From contig JACKQB010000004.1 of NCBI GenBank assembly GCA_024233115.1, positions 496,001 through 560,000 of the forward strand: 64,000 bases of DNA, in the 5' to 3' direction. Shown piece by piece: positions 55,391 through 63,922 of the stretch. The notes below the pieces were generated by a model. It did not search any database and was not told where the DNA came from. It saw nothing but the letters and a program-made list of their open reading frames with translations. Numbering within the stretch: the stretch's first letter is position 1; each line of letters opens with the position of its first letter. Made by a program: the position numbers and the translations under genes. Source of the stretch: Akkermansiaceae bacterium (GTDB lineage: Bacteria > Verrucomicrobiota > Verrucomicrobiia > Verrucomicrobiales > Akkermansiaceae).

Positions 55391-56560
55391 TTATTTCACC
55401 ACCACCACCGCTCCGGGCCTGACCAGGGTCGGTATTCTTGCGGCGTCCCAGTTCGCCAACCGAATACAACCCGCACTCTGTGCCCTACCGATGGTTCTCG
55501 GGTTGTCCGTGCCGTGGATTCCAATACCGGACTTTGTGAGGCCGTTCCAGATGACCCCGACCGGGTTGTTAGGGCCGGGGGGGATACTCAGGTATTCCTT
55601 CCCGCGCACCCCGGTTTCGAGGAGCTTCTTGTCATAACGCCACTCCGGAAGCTCAACGCTGTTTTTCAAATTCCAGAATCCCTTCGGGATAAAACGGACC
55701 TGTCCCGGTGTGATCGGGAAACTGGCCACCAATACTGGCTTGGCTACAGTCAGTTTGACAGGTGCAACACGCGTCACCTCGCCACCTGTTTGCTCCGGTT
55801 CTTTGGGCAGGACAAGCTGGTAGACATAGACTTGCCGGGTATGGGTATCCACCACGATGTGCCGCGCACTCAGGTGCTCGTCTGCCTTGTGGGACCGGCC
55901 AACTTTGAGGTCTTCTATTTTAAATGGATTGATGTTGGGCACTTTCAGCACACTGCGTGCCTTTGCATTCCTCACCACGCTTGCCCCGTTTAACTCTACT
56001 AACAGATCCACCGACGTGTGGTATCTTTCAGCCATAAACTCAGCCACACTCCGGTACGGCATCGATTTTCTTGTCGCCTGCAACGCCTTTTTTGTTGGCA
56101 GGGTGGCATCGACATATTGGTCGACACTACTCGGAATGATAGCCGTCGCATAGGTCTGGGTTACCGCTTTGACCGACTCTTCAACGACTCGGACGTCATC
56201 CTTTTCCCTTCCCAGTCCCGTGTTGTAATTCTCGATGGCCAATTTTGTAAATTGACCCGGTTTTCCGTCGATGAAGCCCGGCCCGAAATTCTTCTGATCG
56301 AGAAAAATCTGTAACCTCACCGCCTCCTCACCCCCTTTGGGAAGTTCGACGGCTTTCTCCTCGCTGCCAACCACAGGGGCACTTTCACCCCTATCCTCCA
56401 TTTTGGCACCAGTGCCTGGCTCGGGGTCGGTGTGCTTCCCTTCGGCTTCCCTCTTAGGATCGCTGGCCTGATCAACGGGCGCAGCGGGTGTGATGGGTTG
56501 CTCCGCCATGGCAGACACACAACCTAACAACACTAACAGATAATTCCATGCTTTCATCAT
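55391..56560 (-). CDS. L,D-transpeptidase with peptidoglycan-binding domain
   Basis: 389 residues from ATG 56560 (MMKAWNYLLVLLGCVSAMAE signal peptide). A peptidoglycan-binding type 1 repeat near 90-115 (LQIFLDQKNFGPGFIDGKPG) precedes the YkuD catalytic domain: GIGIHGTDNPRTIGRAQSAG then CIRLANWDA with the catalytic Cys in SAGCIRL. By family it makes 3-3 cross-links or attaches proteins to peptidoglycan in the periplasm. A LysM-like stretch (VAEFMAERYHTSVDLLVELN) lies between the two domains. Confidence 0.9.
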   Translation of the reverse strand: MMKAWNYLLVLLGCVSAMAEQPITPAAPVDQASDPKREAEGKHTDPEPGTGAKMEDRGESAPVVGSEEKAVELPKGGEEAVRLQIFLDQKNFGPGFIDGKPGQFTKLAIENYNTGLGREKDDVRVVEESVKAVTQTYATAIIPSSVDQYVDATLPTKKALQATRKSMPYRSVAEFMAERYHTSVDLLVELNGASVVRNAKARSVLKVPNINPFKIEDLKVGRSHKADEHLSARHIVVDTHTRQVYVYQLVLPKEPEQTGGEVTRVAPVKLTVAKPVLVASFPITPGQVRFIPKGFWNLKNSVELPEWRYDKKLLETGVRGKEYLSIPPGPNNPVGVIWNGLTKSGIGIHGTDNPRTIGRAQSAGCIRLANWDAARIPTLVRPGAVVVVK

Positions 56561-56634
56561 TTTACTAATAGACACCGTCGCCAGATACAATGCCACATGA
56601 TTTAGTAAATGCGAATATTAAGATAGTATGAAAA

Positions 56635-57930
56635 TCACATTTTATAAGACTCCAGTTTTCCAGCAATACTGGCCGGAACGACAGCCCTCACCAGGATATC
56701 ATTCCCATCGTATTCAGTATCCAGCACCTTGGCATCACGGTAGAGCAGACCGGAGACATCACCACGGCTTTGTGGAATCCTGTATGTCTCCGTGCGCACC
56801 CGGTCAGCAAGCATGGCACTACACTTTTTCAGCAGCTCGTCCATTCCCTGGCCCGATAATGCACTCACGGAAATGGTGTTTGGAAACGACACCTCTAGCC
56901 CGGCTAGCTTCACCGGGTCATTCAGGACATCTATTTTGTTAAGCACTGTGATCACCGGCTTATCTCCGGCCCCAAGCTCATGGAGGACTTCCACCGTGGT
57001 TGCATAAAATTTCTCCACCTCAGGCGAAGAGGCATCAAGCACGTGGATGATAAAATCCGCCAGCACCGACTCCTCAAGTGTCGCCTTAAACGCCTCCACC
57101 AGTCTGTGCGGCAGGTTTCTAACAAAACCAACCGTGTCCGTCAGCAGTAGCGGTTGCCCGTCGGGTAGCTCGATCGCCCTCGTCGTCGTGTCCAGCGTGG
57201 CAAACAGCATATCCTTTGCCATGACCTCGGAGTCCGACAGCTGGTTCAGCAAGGTCGATTTCCCGGCGTTGGTATATCCGGCAATCGCGGCACATGGCGT
57301 CCCCTGTTTTTCCCGCTCCTTGCGTCTGGTGTTCCGCTGTTTTCTGACTTCTGCGAGTTCGCGTTTGCATTGGTCAATCCGGGTCCTGGCCAATCGCCGG
57401 TCCACCTCGATTTGTTGCTCACCCATACCCCGTGACGCCCCGCCCCCACCTTTGCCGCCGCCCGCTCCGCCACCTTCACGGTCCAGGTGCCCCCACATCC
57501 GGGCAAGCCTCGGCAACGAATACTGCATCCTCGCCAGGTCCACCTGTAACCTGGCCTCCCTCGTTTGCGCCCGCTTTGAAAATATATCCAGTATCACTTC
57601 CTCACGATCAATCACACAGATATTCGCCAGCTCCTCCCAGTTTCTCTGCTGGGACGGCAAAAACATGTTATCAAAGACTATACAGTCACACTCATGTGCC
57701 CTGGCCAGCGCCACCATTTCCTCCGCCTTGCCCGTTCCACATAGAAATCGCTTGTGCAGGGATCTGGTAAAAACAAGACACGATTCCACAACACCTATCC
57801 CCAGTGTGGCGACCAGCTCACCCAATTCCTCCAAAAGCGATACCGCCTCCTCTTCCTCGCGTCGGTCCGAACAAATACGGATCAACAACGCGCGCTCAAC
57901 CATTTCCGGTTTGTCCCTAACCTCAAACAT
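56635..57930 (-). CDS. hflX: Ribosome-associated GTPase HflX
   Basis: 431 residues from ATG 57930 (MFEVRDKPEMVERALLIRI), matching the family N-terminus; the longer frame to 58080 would translate an intergenic repeat. N-terminal domain (LEELGELVATLGIGV), Gly-rich linker with GGGAGGGKGGGGASRGMG, G1 GYTNAGKST near 262, G3 DTVGF, G4 NKID. By family it splits stalled 70S ribosomes during heat stress. The usp gene precedes it on the same strand by about 180 bases. Confidence 0.93.
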   Translation of the reverse strand: MFEVRDKPEMVERALLIRICSDRREEEEAVSLLEELGELVATLGIGVVESCLVFTRSLHKRFLCGTGKAEEMVALARAHECDCIVFDNMFLPSQQRNWEELANICVIDREEVILDIFSKRAQTREARLQVDLARMQYSLPRLARMWGHLDREGGGAGGGKGGGGASRGMGEQQIEVDRRLARTRIDQCKRELAEVRKQRNTRRKEREKQGTPCAAIAGYTNAGKSTLLNQLSDSEVMAKDMLFATLDTTTRAIELPDGQPLLLTDTVGFVRNLPHRLVEAFKATLEESVLADFIIHVLDASSPEVEKFYATTVEVLHELGAGDKPVITVLNKIDVLNDPVKLAGLEVSFPNTISVSALSGQGMDELLKKCSAMLADRVRTETYRIPQSRGDVSGLLYRDAKVLDTEYDGNDILVRAVVPASIAGKLESYKM

Positions 57931-58024
57931 ATACCCACATCCATGCCCTATCCCATACCAATGTGCAAGCCCTAGCGCATCCCCCCGGGCCGCTTTTTCA
58001 CCATCGGCGTCAGCCGCCCCCTTC

Positions 58025-58076
58025 TTTGGTATTTGTATTTTTAAACTTGGAGTTTCACCCCCTTGGAGTTTCACGG
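58025..58076. repeat. AAACTTGGAGTTTCAC-type intergenic repeat, two part-copies
   Basis: TTTGGTATTTG and two AACTTGGAGTTTCAC / CCTTGGAGTTTCAC units lie upstream of hflX. The text is related to that at 58733-58763 and 62937-62971. It is inside a reading frame that continues from hflX only because no stop intervenes. Confidence 0.45.
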
Positions 58077-58112
58077 CCATCGTAGCACCGCGCCATAGGT
58101 GGGCTTTAAAAC

Positions 58113-58565
58113 TTAACCTTCCCCCTTCCTCCTCACCGGCACAATCAATGCGGGAATCTCAGCCTTCCTCACACACCCCTCGGCCACGCTACCAAGTAGC
58201 AAACTTCCCAGAAAACCATGTCCATGTGAACCCAGCACAAGCATGTCCGCACCGATCTCCTTGGCATACTCCAGTATCGAGTGCAATGGCTGACCCTGTA
58301 AAACCATCGTCTCCACACCCTCCACTCCAAGCTCGGTTGCCATTTTCTTCAACTTGATCTCACCCCGCGAAACAGATTCCTCCTGAATCTCGTGCATGGC
58401 AGGAAAATCATCAGGTGAAAAACCATACGCCGCATACGTCGGCTCGGCCTCAACCACATGAACGAGGTGAAGCTTTTCATTCAACGCAACAGCCAGCCGT
58501 GCCGCCGCCTCAAGGATGGGTTTGCTGGCATCGGAAAAATCAATCGCAGCCACAATCTTTTTCAT
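58113..58565 (-). CDS. Universal stress protein, UspA family
   Basis: 150 residues from ATG 58565 (MKKIVAAIDFSDASKPILEA). Rossmann-like fold with the ATP-binding signature GSHGHGFLGSLLLGSVAEG near 118-136 and the family ending IPALIVPVRRKG. An acidic mid-segment (DDFPAMHEIQEESVSRGEIK) is typical. Role in stress survival by family; no specific ligand can be assigned. Lies just before hflX on the same strand. Confidence 0.92.
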   Translation of the reverse strand: MKKIVAAIDFSDASKPILEAAARLAVALNEKLHLVHVVEAEPTYAAYGFSPDDFPAMHEIQEESVSRGEIKLKKMATELGVEGVETMVLQGQPLHSILEYAKEIGADMLVLGSHGHGFLGSLLLGSVAEGCVRKAEIPALIVPVRRKGEG

Positions 58566-58652
58566 AGCGATACAATCTATCACTGTTTCACCGCTCAGAC
58601 AACTCCCATGCATACTCAAATCCTCTAAAACCCTCCGCACATCCTACCCAAA

Positions 58653-58666
58653 GTTCCACGTGGAAC
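58653..58666. promoter_or_regulatory. parS-like palindrome GTTCCACGTGGAAC
   Basis: Perfect 14-base palindrome (TTCCACGTGGAA core, flanked by A and ATG), matching the ParB-binding parS consensus at the central positions. It sits in the intergenic region before mnmG, 130 bases upstream of the chosen GTG start. A second copy lies inside mnmG. parS sites cluster near origins in most bacteria. Confidence 0.75.
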
Positions 58667-58732
58667 ATGTGGCACCATCCTCACTTCTTGACTTCACGAT
58701 TTCATGATGATCGCCCCACCAGCACCTACACA

Positions 58733-58763
58733 TTGGTATTTGGAGTTTGAAACTTGGTGTTTA
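58733..58763. repeat. GGTATTTGGAGTTTGAAACTTGG-type intergenic repeat
   Basis: Near-copy of the sequence at 62937-62971 (TTGGTATTTGGAGTTT then AAACTTG). It lies between the parS-like site and mnmG, so the longer reading frame of mnmG that starts at 58704 probably translates repeat DNA. Confidence 0.5.
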
Positions 58764-58781
58764 AGAGTTAAATACCACTCC

Positions 58782-60734
58782 GTGTTCACCTACCCTCAAA
58801 CATACGATGTCCTCGTCATCGGTGCCGGCCACGCCGGTGTCGAAGCCGCCCTCGCCGCCGCCAGACTCGGTTGTAGAGTCGCCGTCCTCACCCAGAACCT
58901 CGATACCATCGGCGCCATGTCGTGCAATCCCGCCATCGGTGGTCTGGCCAAAGGCCACATGGTCCGCGAAATAGATGCCCTCGGCGGCGCCATGGCTCTG
59001 AACACCGACGCCACCGGTATCCAGTTCCGCATGCTCAACGCCGGTAAAGGTCCCTCAGTCCGCGCCCCGCGCGCCCAGTGTGATAAAAAAAACTACCAGT
59101 TCCGCATCAAACACACGCTCGAATCCACCCCGGGTATCGACCTCCACCAGGCCAATGTCGCCGAGCTGCTCGTAGAAAACGATCAAATCACCGGCATCAC
59201 CACCTCCCTGCACATGCGAATCAATGCCCGCTCCGTCGTCCTCTCAGCCGGAACCTTCATGCGCGGCCTTATGCACGTGGGTATGAAAAATGAAATCGGC
59301 GGCCGTATGGGCGACGCCACATCCACCGTATCCGACTCACTTAAACACCTCGGCTTTGATCTGGCCCGATTCAAAACCGGCACCCCCTGCCGTATCAATG
59401 GCCGCTCGATTGATTTCTCGAAAACGGAACCACAATACGGCGATACCCCACCACCCTTCTTTTCCTACCTCGCCGACACCCTGACCAAAGGTCCCAACGA
59501 CATCCACACCCTCAACGGCCTGCCCACCCAGCGGCATGACCGTCCCGGTCATGATCAAAACTCACGGAGCGAAGCTCCGCAAACTTCACTCATAACAAAT
59601 AACCAATCACGAATAACCGGGACGCAGTCCCCCACGTTCCACGTGGAACAAATCCCCTGCCACATCACCTACACCTCCCCAAGAACCCACGAGATCATCC
59701 GCGACAATCTCGACCAATCACCCATGTACTCGGGGAAAATCGAAGGCCCGGGCCCACGCTACTGCCCATCCATCGAAGACAAGGTGGTCCGGTTCGCAGA
59801 AAAGGAACGCCACCAGGTGTTCCTCGAACCCGAAGGCCGCCACACCCACGAGTACTATATCAACGGGGTCTCCACCTCCCTCCCCTACGATGTCCAGCTC
59901 GACTTCATCCATTCCATCCCCGGCCTGGAAAACGCCCAGATCATCCGACCCGGCTACGCCGTCGAATACGACTACTGCCCACCCACCCAACTCTCCCCCA
60001 CCCTGGAAACCAAACGCGTCTCCGGCCTCTACTTCGCAGGCCAGATCAACGGTACTTCCGGCTACGAGGAAGCCGCCGCCCAAGGCCTGATGGCCGGCTC
60101 CAATGCCGCTCTCAAGGTCCTCGGAAAACCCGGGTTCATCCTCCGCCGCGACCAAGCCTATATCGGTGTCATGATCGATGACCTCGTCACCAAGGGCACC
60201 ACCGAACCCTACCGCATGTTCACCTCCCGCGCGGAATACCGTCTGCTCCTCCGCCAGGACAACGCCGACCTTCGCCTCACTCCACTTGCCATCGAAAACG
60301 GCCTCGTCTCCGGACTCCGCGCCACCCGCACCAGCCAGAAAATCAACGACCTCGCCGTCGCCAAATCCATCATCCCCACCATTTCCCACGATGGCATCAA
60401 ACTCGACCACTGGTTCCGACGTTCGGAAAACTCCTACACCTCTCTACCCACGGAGATCCTCGGCCAGGCTCCCGCCCACCTCTGGCCACTACTCGAAACC
60501 GACTTCAAATACGCAGGCCACCTCGACCGCCAACAGGTTCAAATCGACCGCCTCCAACGTATGGAGGACAAGCGCATCCCGGATTCGTTCGACTACGACA
60601 AGGTCCCCGGCCTCAAAGCCGAAGCCCGTCACCACTTCAACACCATCCGCCCCACCACCATCGGCCAGGCCTCCCGCATCTCAGGAATCACCCCCGCCGA
60701 CATCGCCATCCTGGCCATCGCCCTCCGCAAATAA
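58782..60734 (+). CDS. mnmG: tRNA U34 carboxymethylaminomethyl modification enzyme MnmG, with in-frame insertion
   Basis: 650 residues from GTG 58782 (VFTYPQTYDVLVIGAGHAG), which puts the FAD site GAGHAG at 14-19 where the family has it. Other landmarks: NPAIGGLAKGHMVREIDALGG, SVRAPRAQCDK, HITYTSPRTHEIIRDNLDQS, RYCPSIEDK and LYFAGQINGTSGYEEAAAQG. With MnmE it modifies wobble uridine. Between FFSYLADTL and EQIPCHIT, where relatives have only a short loop, this protein has about 50 extra residues (about 236-289) encoded by hairpin-rich repeat DNA ending in a parS-like site that reads FHVEQ. No rsmG (gidB) follows. Confidence 0.93.
   Translation: MFTYPQTYDVLVIGAGHAGVEAALAAARLGCRVAVLTQNLDTIGAMSCNPAIGGLAKGHMVREIDALGGAMALNTDATGIQFRMLNAGKGPSVRAPRAQCDKKNYQFRIKHTLESTPGIDLHQANVAELLVENDQITGITTSLHMRINARSVVLSAGTFMRGLMHVGMKNEIGGRMGDATSTVSDSLKHLGFDLARFKTGTPCRINGRSIDFSKTEPQYGDTPPPFFSYLADTLTKGPNDIHTLNGLPTQRHDRPGHDQNSRSEAPQTSLITNNQSRITGTQSPTFHVEQIPCHITYTSPRTHEIIRDNLDQSPMYSGKIEGPGPRYCPSIEDKVVRFAEKERHQVFLEPEGRHTHEYYINGVSTSLPYDVQLDFIHSIPGLENAQIIRPGYAVEYDYCPPTQLSPTLETKRVSGLYFAGQINGTSGYEEAAAQGLMAGSNAALKVLGKPGFILRRDQAYIGVMIDDLVTKGTTEPYRMFTSRAEYRLLLRQDNADLRLTPLAIENGLVSGLRATRTSQKINDLAVAKSIIPTISHDGIKLDHWFRRSENSYTSLPTEILGQAPAHLWPLLETDFKYAGHLDRQQVQIDRLQRMEDKRIPDSFDYDKVPGLKAEARHHFNTIRPTTIGQASRISGITPADIAILAIALRK
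59535..59649. repeat. Three hairpins and a parS-like palindrome inside mnmG
   Basis: Perfect stem CATGACCG/CGGTCATG at 59535-59553, CGGAGC-GAA-GCTCCG at 59565-59579, GGGAC-GCA-GTCCC at 59619-59631, then GTTCCACGTGGAAC at 59636-59649. This looks like a REP-type intergenic element captured in frame. Confidence 0.7.
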
Positions 60735-61231
60735 GGAAGGGGGGAGCGAACGAGGGGAGCGTGGGCGTCCCGCCCGCTATCAACCCAAGCCCCCAACATC
60801 AAAGTCGGTCCTCGAAACCCATACAGCGCTTACTTGACCTCATAAACCCATAGCACTCCCCCAGCGATCCATACTCGTTTCATCACCCACACATAACATA
60901 CATCAAATTCTCTCGATCCGCAGTTTCAAACTACATCTGGTAGCAGTTAGAGAAAAACACCCCAATATCTGGTTAAAATGCCCGAAAATACCCCACTTTT
61001 TCAAAACCAGCATAACCCCCTCTGCATAAACAACATAACCCCTATTCAGGCCCCCATTTAACACCCTGAGAATCACACGAAATAAGCCCCCCTGACCCCT
61101 TGCCCGCTCCATCAAAATCTACAGCCCTTAAAAACCACCTAACAAATAAAGCATCCCAAACCATTTTTCGGCAGCAATCCTAACCCATAAATTTCCGTGC
61201 CGTGCTGTCCAATCCATGCTTCTCTACGACC
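60735..61231. other. Intergenic gap of about 500 bases
   Basis: No gene seen. At 60754-60777 it has a 24-base element (starts GGGGAGCG, ends CCCGCCCGC) repeated exactly at 62763-62786. The rest, about 60840-61200, is pyrimidine-biased, AT-richer and without structure I can name. Confidence 0.6.
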
Positions 61232-62563
61232 ATGAAAATTCTCCACCTGCTCCTACTGTCAGCCCTCCTCTCATCCTGCAAAGACAATCCACCTGCCGAC
61301 CAGTCAAACACAGAAAAACACACAGACCCGCAAGTCGATACCACCATCGAAGAACTACGCTCACATCTCTCACTTGCACCGAACCAGCAACCGGCTCTCG
61401 ATCAACAAGCCTTCGCCAGCAACTCACTCACCAAAATCCAGGCCGAGGAAGCTCTCAACCTCATTCTAGCCAACCGGACCCTAACGCTGCGCGCCGACCG
61501 CCAAAGTGAGTTCGAAAACAAATCCATCACCATCAATTACAACGGCTCGGAAAAAACCCTCAAATACGAATACAAAACGTTCGGTGACAAACCCAGCGAC
61601 GGCCATTCGCTCTATATCTCGATGCACGGCGGCGGCGGCGCCCCACCCCAGGTCAACGACGGCCAGTGGAAAAACCAGATCAATCTCTACCAGCCGGCCG
61701 AAGGAATCTACCTCGCGCCCCGCGCCCCCACCGACACCTGGGACCTCTGGCACCAAGACCATATCGATCCTCTGTTCGACCGCCTCATCGAAAACTTCAT
61801 CGCCATCGAGGGTATCAACCCTAACAAAGTCTACATCATGGGTTACTCCGCCGGTGGCGACGGCACCTACCAGCTCGCTCCCCGTATGGCCGACCGTTGG
61901 GCCGGTGCCGCCATGATGGCCGGCCACCCCGGCGATGCCCAGACCTACAACCTGAGAAACCTACCCTATTTCATCCAGTGCGGAGGAAAAGACGCCGCCT
62001 ACAACCGCAATCAACTCGCCGCGGAATGGGGCAGCAAACTCGATCAACTCGCTAAAGACGATCCCGGTGGCTACCCCCACAAATGTATCGTCTATCCCCA
62101 ATACGGCCACTGGATGAACCTCGAGTGCAAACAAGCCGTTCCATGGATGGCAAAACACACCCGCAACCCGTGGCCAAAGTTTCTCCACTGGCACCAGGAC
62201 AACGTCACCCACACCCGCTTCTTCTGGCTAGCCAACCCAAGCCCGAAACCAAACCAGCTCATCACCGCCAAAGTCGACGGCCAAACCATCACAATCTACC
62301 AAGCTCAAAATACACCCAAAGCCGCTATCTCACCCTTCAAGGGGAAAGGGGACTACGCTCCACTTCCAACCATCACTCTGCGCCTTTCCGACCAACTCGT
62401 CGACCTCGATAAACCACTCACCGTCAAAGACTCACAAGGAAAAACCCTCTTCCAGGGCATGGTCAACCGCACTGTCTCCTCCATCCACCAATCCATTCAA
62501 CAACGCCCGGACCCCACCAGCGCCTGCACCGCCACCCTCACCCTCACCCTCACCCTTCAGTAA
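61232..62563 (+). CDS. Lipoprotein alpha/beta-hydrolase (esterase/depolymerase type)
   Basis: 443 residues from ATG 61232 (MKILHLLLLSALLSSC); lipobox LLSSC with Cys16. Alpha/beta hydrolase: oxyanion-hole loop MHGGGGAPP near 131-139, nucleophile Ser206 in GYSAGGDGTYQL, later QYGHWMNLE with a likely catalytic His. Resembles secreted polyhydroxybutyrate-depolymerase/feruloyl-esterase-type enzymes; substrate unknown. The end of the gene is a CTCACC/ACCCTC micro-repeat coding TLTLTLTL, so the last residues may vary between strains. Confidence 0.82.
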   Translation: MKILHLLLLSALLSSCKDNPPADQSNTEKHTDPQVDTTIEELRSHLSLAPNQQPALDQQAFASNSLTKIQAEEALNLILANRTLTLRADRQSEFENKSITINYNGSEKTLKYEYKTFGDKPSDGHSLYISMHGGGGAPPQVNDGQWKNQINLYQPAEGIYLAPRAPTDTWDLWHQDHIDPLFDRLIENFIAIEGINPNKVYIMGYSAGGDGTYQLAPRMADRWAGAAMMAGHPGDAQTYNLRNLPYFIQCGGKDAAYNRNQLAAEWGSKLDQLAKDDPGGYPHKCIVYPQYGHWMNLECKQAVPWMAKHTRNPWPKFLHWHQDNVTHTRFFWLANPSPKPNQLITAKVDGQTITIYQAQNTPKAAISPFKGKGDYAPLPTITLRLSDQLVDLDKPLTVKDSQGKTLFQGMVNRTVSSIHQSIQQRPDPTSACTATLTLTLTLQ

Positions 62564-62965
62564 CCCCCCCCACCAAGATCCGGCCGTCCCTTCAGATCCG
62601 ACCAATCCAAAGCCCCCCCATTCCAATAATTTCCCCAAAATTGAATGGTTAGACCACCGGTTTTCTGTTTAGATCCACACTAGTTGAAAGAAAAGAGTGT
62701 GGTTTTCATTCATGTTGAGTGAATCGACCACGGGCGGTAGCGACCCAGGAACAACCCCCCCAGGGGAGCGTGGGCGTCCCGCCCGCCCCCAACCTGGAAT
62801 CCGCAGTTCGTGACGGCGGTTTGCAACCGCCTGGTCAATGCTTCCATAGGCCTTGGCGGTTCTAAACCGCCGCCACATTCTGTTCCACACGCACCCAACC
62901 GCGGATTCTAGGATCCACCCAAGCCCCCAACCCAAGCTTGGTATTTGGAGTTTAAAACTTGAATC
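62564..62965. repeat. Repeat-rich intergenic region between the esterase and integrase genes
   Basis: Contains the 24-base element at 62763-62786 shared with 60754-60777. A double-stem REP-like unit lies at about 62810-62875: GGCGGTTTGCAACCGCC-type and GGCGGTTCTAAACCGCC-type hairpins, the same plan as the element at 30.9 kb. The AGTTTAAAACTT-type repeat at 62937-62971 runs into the integrase stop. One GTTAGAC near 62649 fits the integron core-site rule GTTRRRY, but I see no complete attC pair. Confidence 0.7.
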
Positions 62966-63922
62966 TTAAAGACAATCCAACGGGCTCTTCACGGCATCCC
63001 CAGGTCGATCTAACACATGCGTATAAATCATCGTAGTACTCACATCCGAGTGCCCTAACAACTCCTGCACCGTCCGGATGTCCTGCCCACGTTGTAACAA
63101 GTGCGTCGCAAACGAATGCCTCAATGTATGACAGCTGATCCGTTTGTGTATCCCGGTTTTACTAACAGCTTTCTTGAGCGCGTTCTGCACCACCTTCTCG
63201 CTTAAATGCTGCCGCCTGATCACCCCAAGTCTCGGGTCCTGGGATAGCTTGCCACTTGGAAACAACCACATCCAAGTCAACGACTTGGCCGCCTTAGGCT
63301 CCTTGACCCCCATCGCATCCGGCATCCATACACCCGCAGTCCCAGCCAACTCATCTTTTTCAACAACAGTCCTAACATACTCGATCTGTTTCTTGAGCTT
63401 GTCCACGATGGAACGGGGCAGGGGAGTCCTCCTCGACTTGCCACCCTTTCCCCTGACAACAGAAATATAACCATTCTCAAAATCAATATCCTTCACCCGT
63501 AGACGCATACACTCCATCAATCTCAACCCGGCACCATACATCAACTTCGCCATCAATAAAGGTACACCCCGCATCTCCCCTAACACCCTCACAACCTCAG
63601 CCTCCGTCATCACCACCGGTAAGGCCCTCCTACCCGACCCCTTGCAAAATTCCCCGAGGTTGAAATCCTGTTCCAGGAAAACCGCTTTATACAAAAACGA
63701 CAACGCATTCACCGCCTGCTTCTGTGTATTCGCACCCACCCGACGGTCCACCGCCAGATACGTCAAAAACCTCGTCGCCGCATCAACATCCGGTTTATCA
63801 CCAAACCCCTCCGCATGATACCACCGGAAAAAATCCACCGCCCACTTCACATAAGTCTCCTCCGTCCGCAATGCATACCTCCGCACCCGCAATTTCATAA
63901 TCAACTCTTCCAGCCACCCCAC
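62966..63922 (-). CDS. intI: Integron-type tyrosine recombinase (IntI-like), 5' end possibly beyond the right edge
   Basis: 318 residues from GTG 63922; the frame stays open to base 64000, so a longer N-terminus is possible. Phage-integrase core with Arg134 (GAGLRLMECMRLR), HTLRH at 265-269, His291 (LLGHSDVSTTMIYTHVL) and nucleophile Tyr300. The segment at about 190-225 (AGVWMPDAMGVKEPKAAKSL, then MWLFPS) is the extra domain that marks integron integrases. Close of the protein (SPLDCL) is also IntI-like. By family it recombines attI and attC sites to insert gene cassettes. No cassette array is inside the window; it could lie beyond the right edge. Confidence 0.88.
   Translation of the reverse strand: MGWLEELIMKLRVRRYALRTEETYVKWAVDFFRWYHAEGFGDKPDVDAATRFLTYLAVDRRVGANTQKQAVNALSFLYKAVFLEQDFNLGEFCKGSGRRALPVVMTEAEVVRVLGEMRGVPLLMAKLMYGAGLRLMECMRLRVKDIDFENGYISVVRGKGGKSRRTPLPRSIVDKLKKQIEYVRTVVEKDELAGTAGVWMPDAMGVKEPKAAKSLTWMWLFPSGKLSQDPRLGVIRRQHLSEKVVQNALKKAVSKTGIHKRISCHTLRHSFATHLLQRGQDIRTVQELLGHSDVSTTMIYTHVLDRPGDAVKSPLDCL

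Noticed and set aside
62640..62660. attC site downstream of the integrase
   Set aside because: Only one GTTRRRY core-site match is seen with no paired RYYYAAC and no cassette, so it is probably chance.
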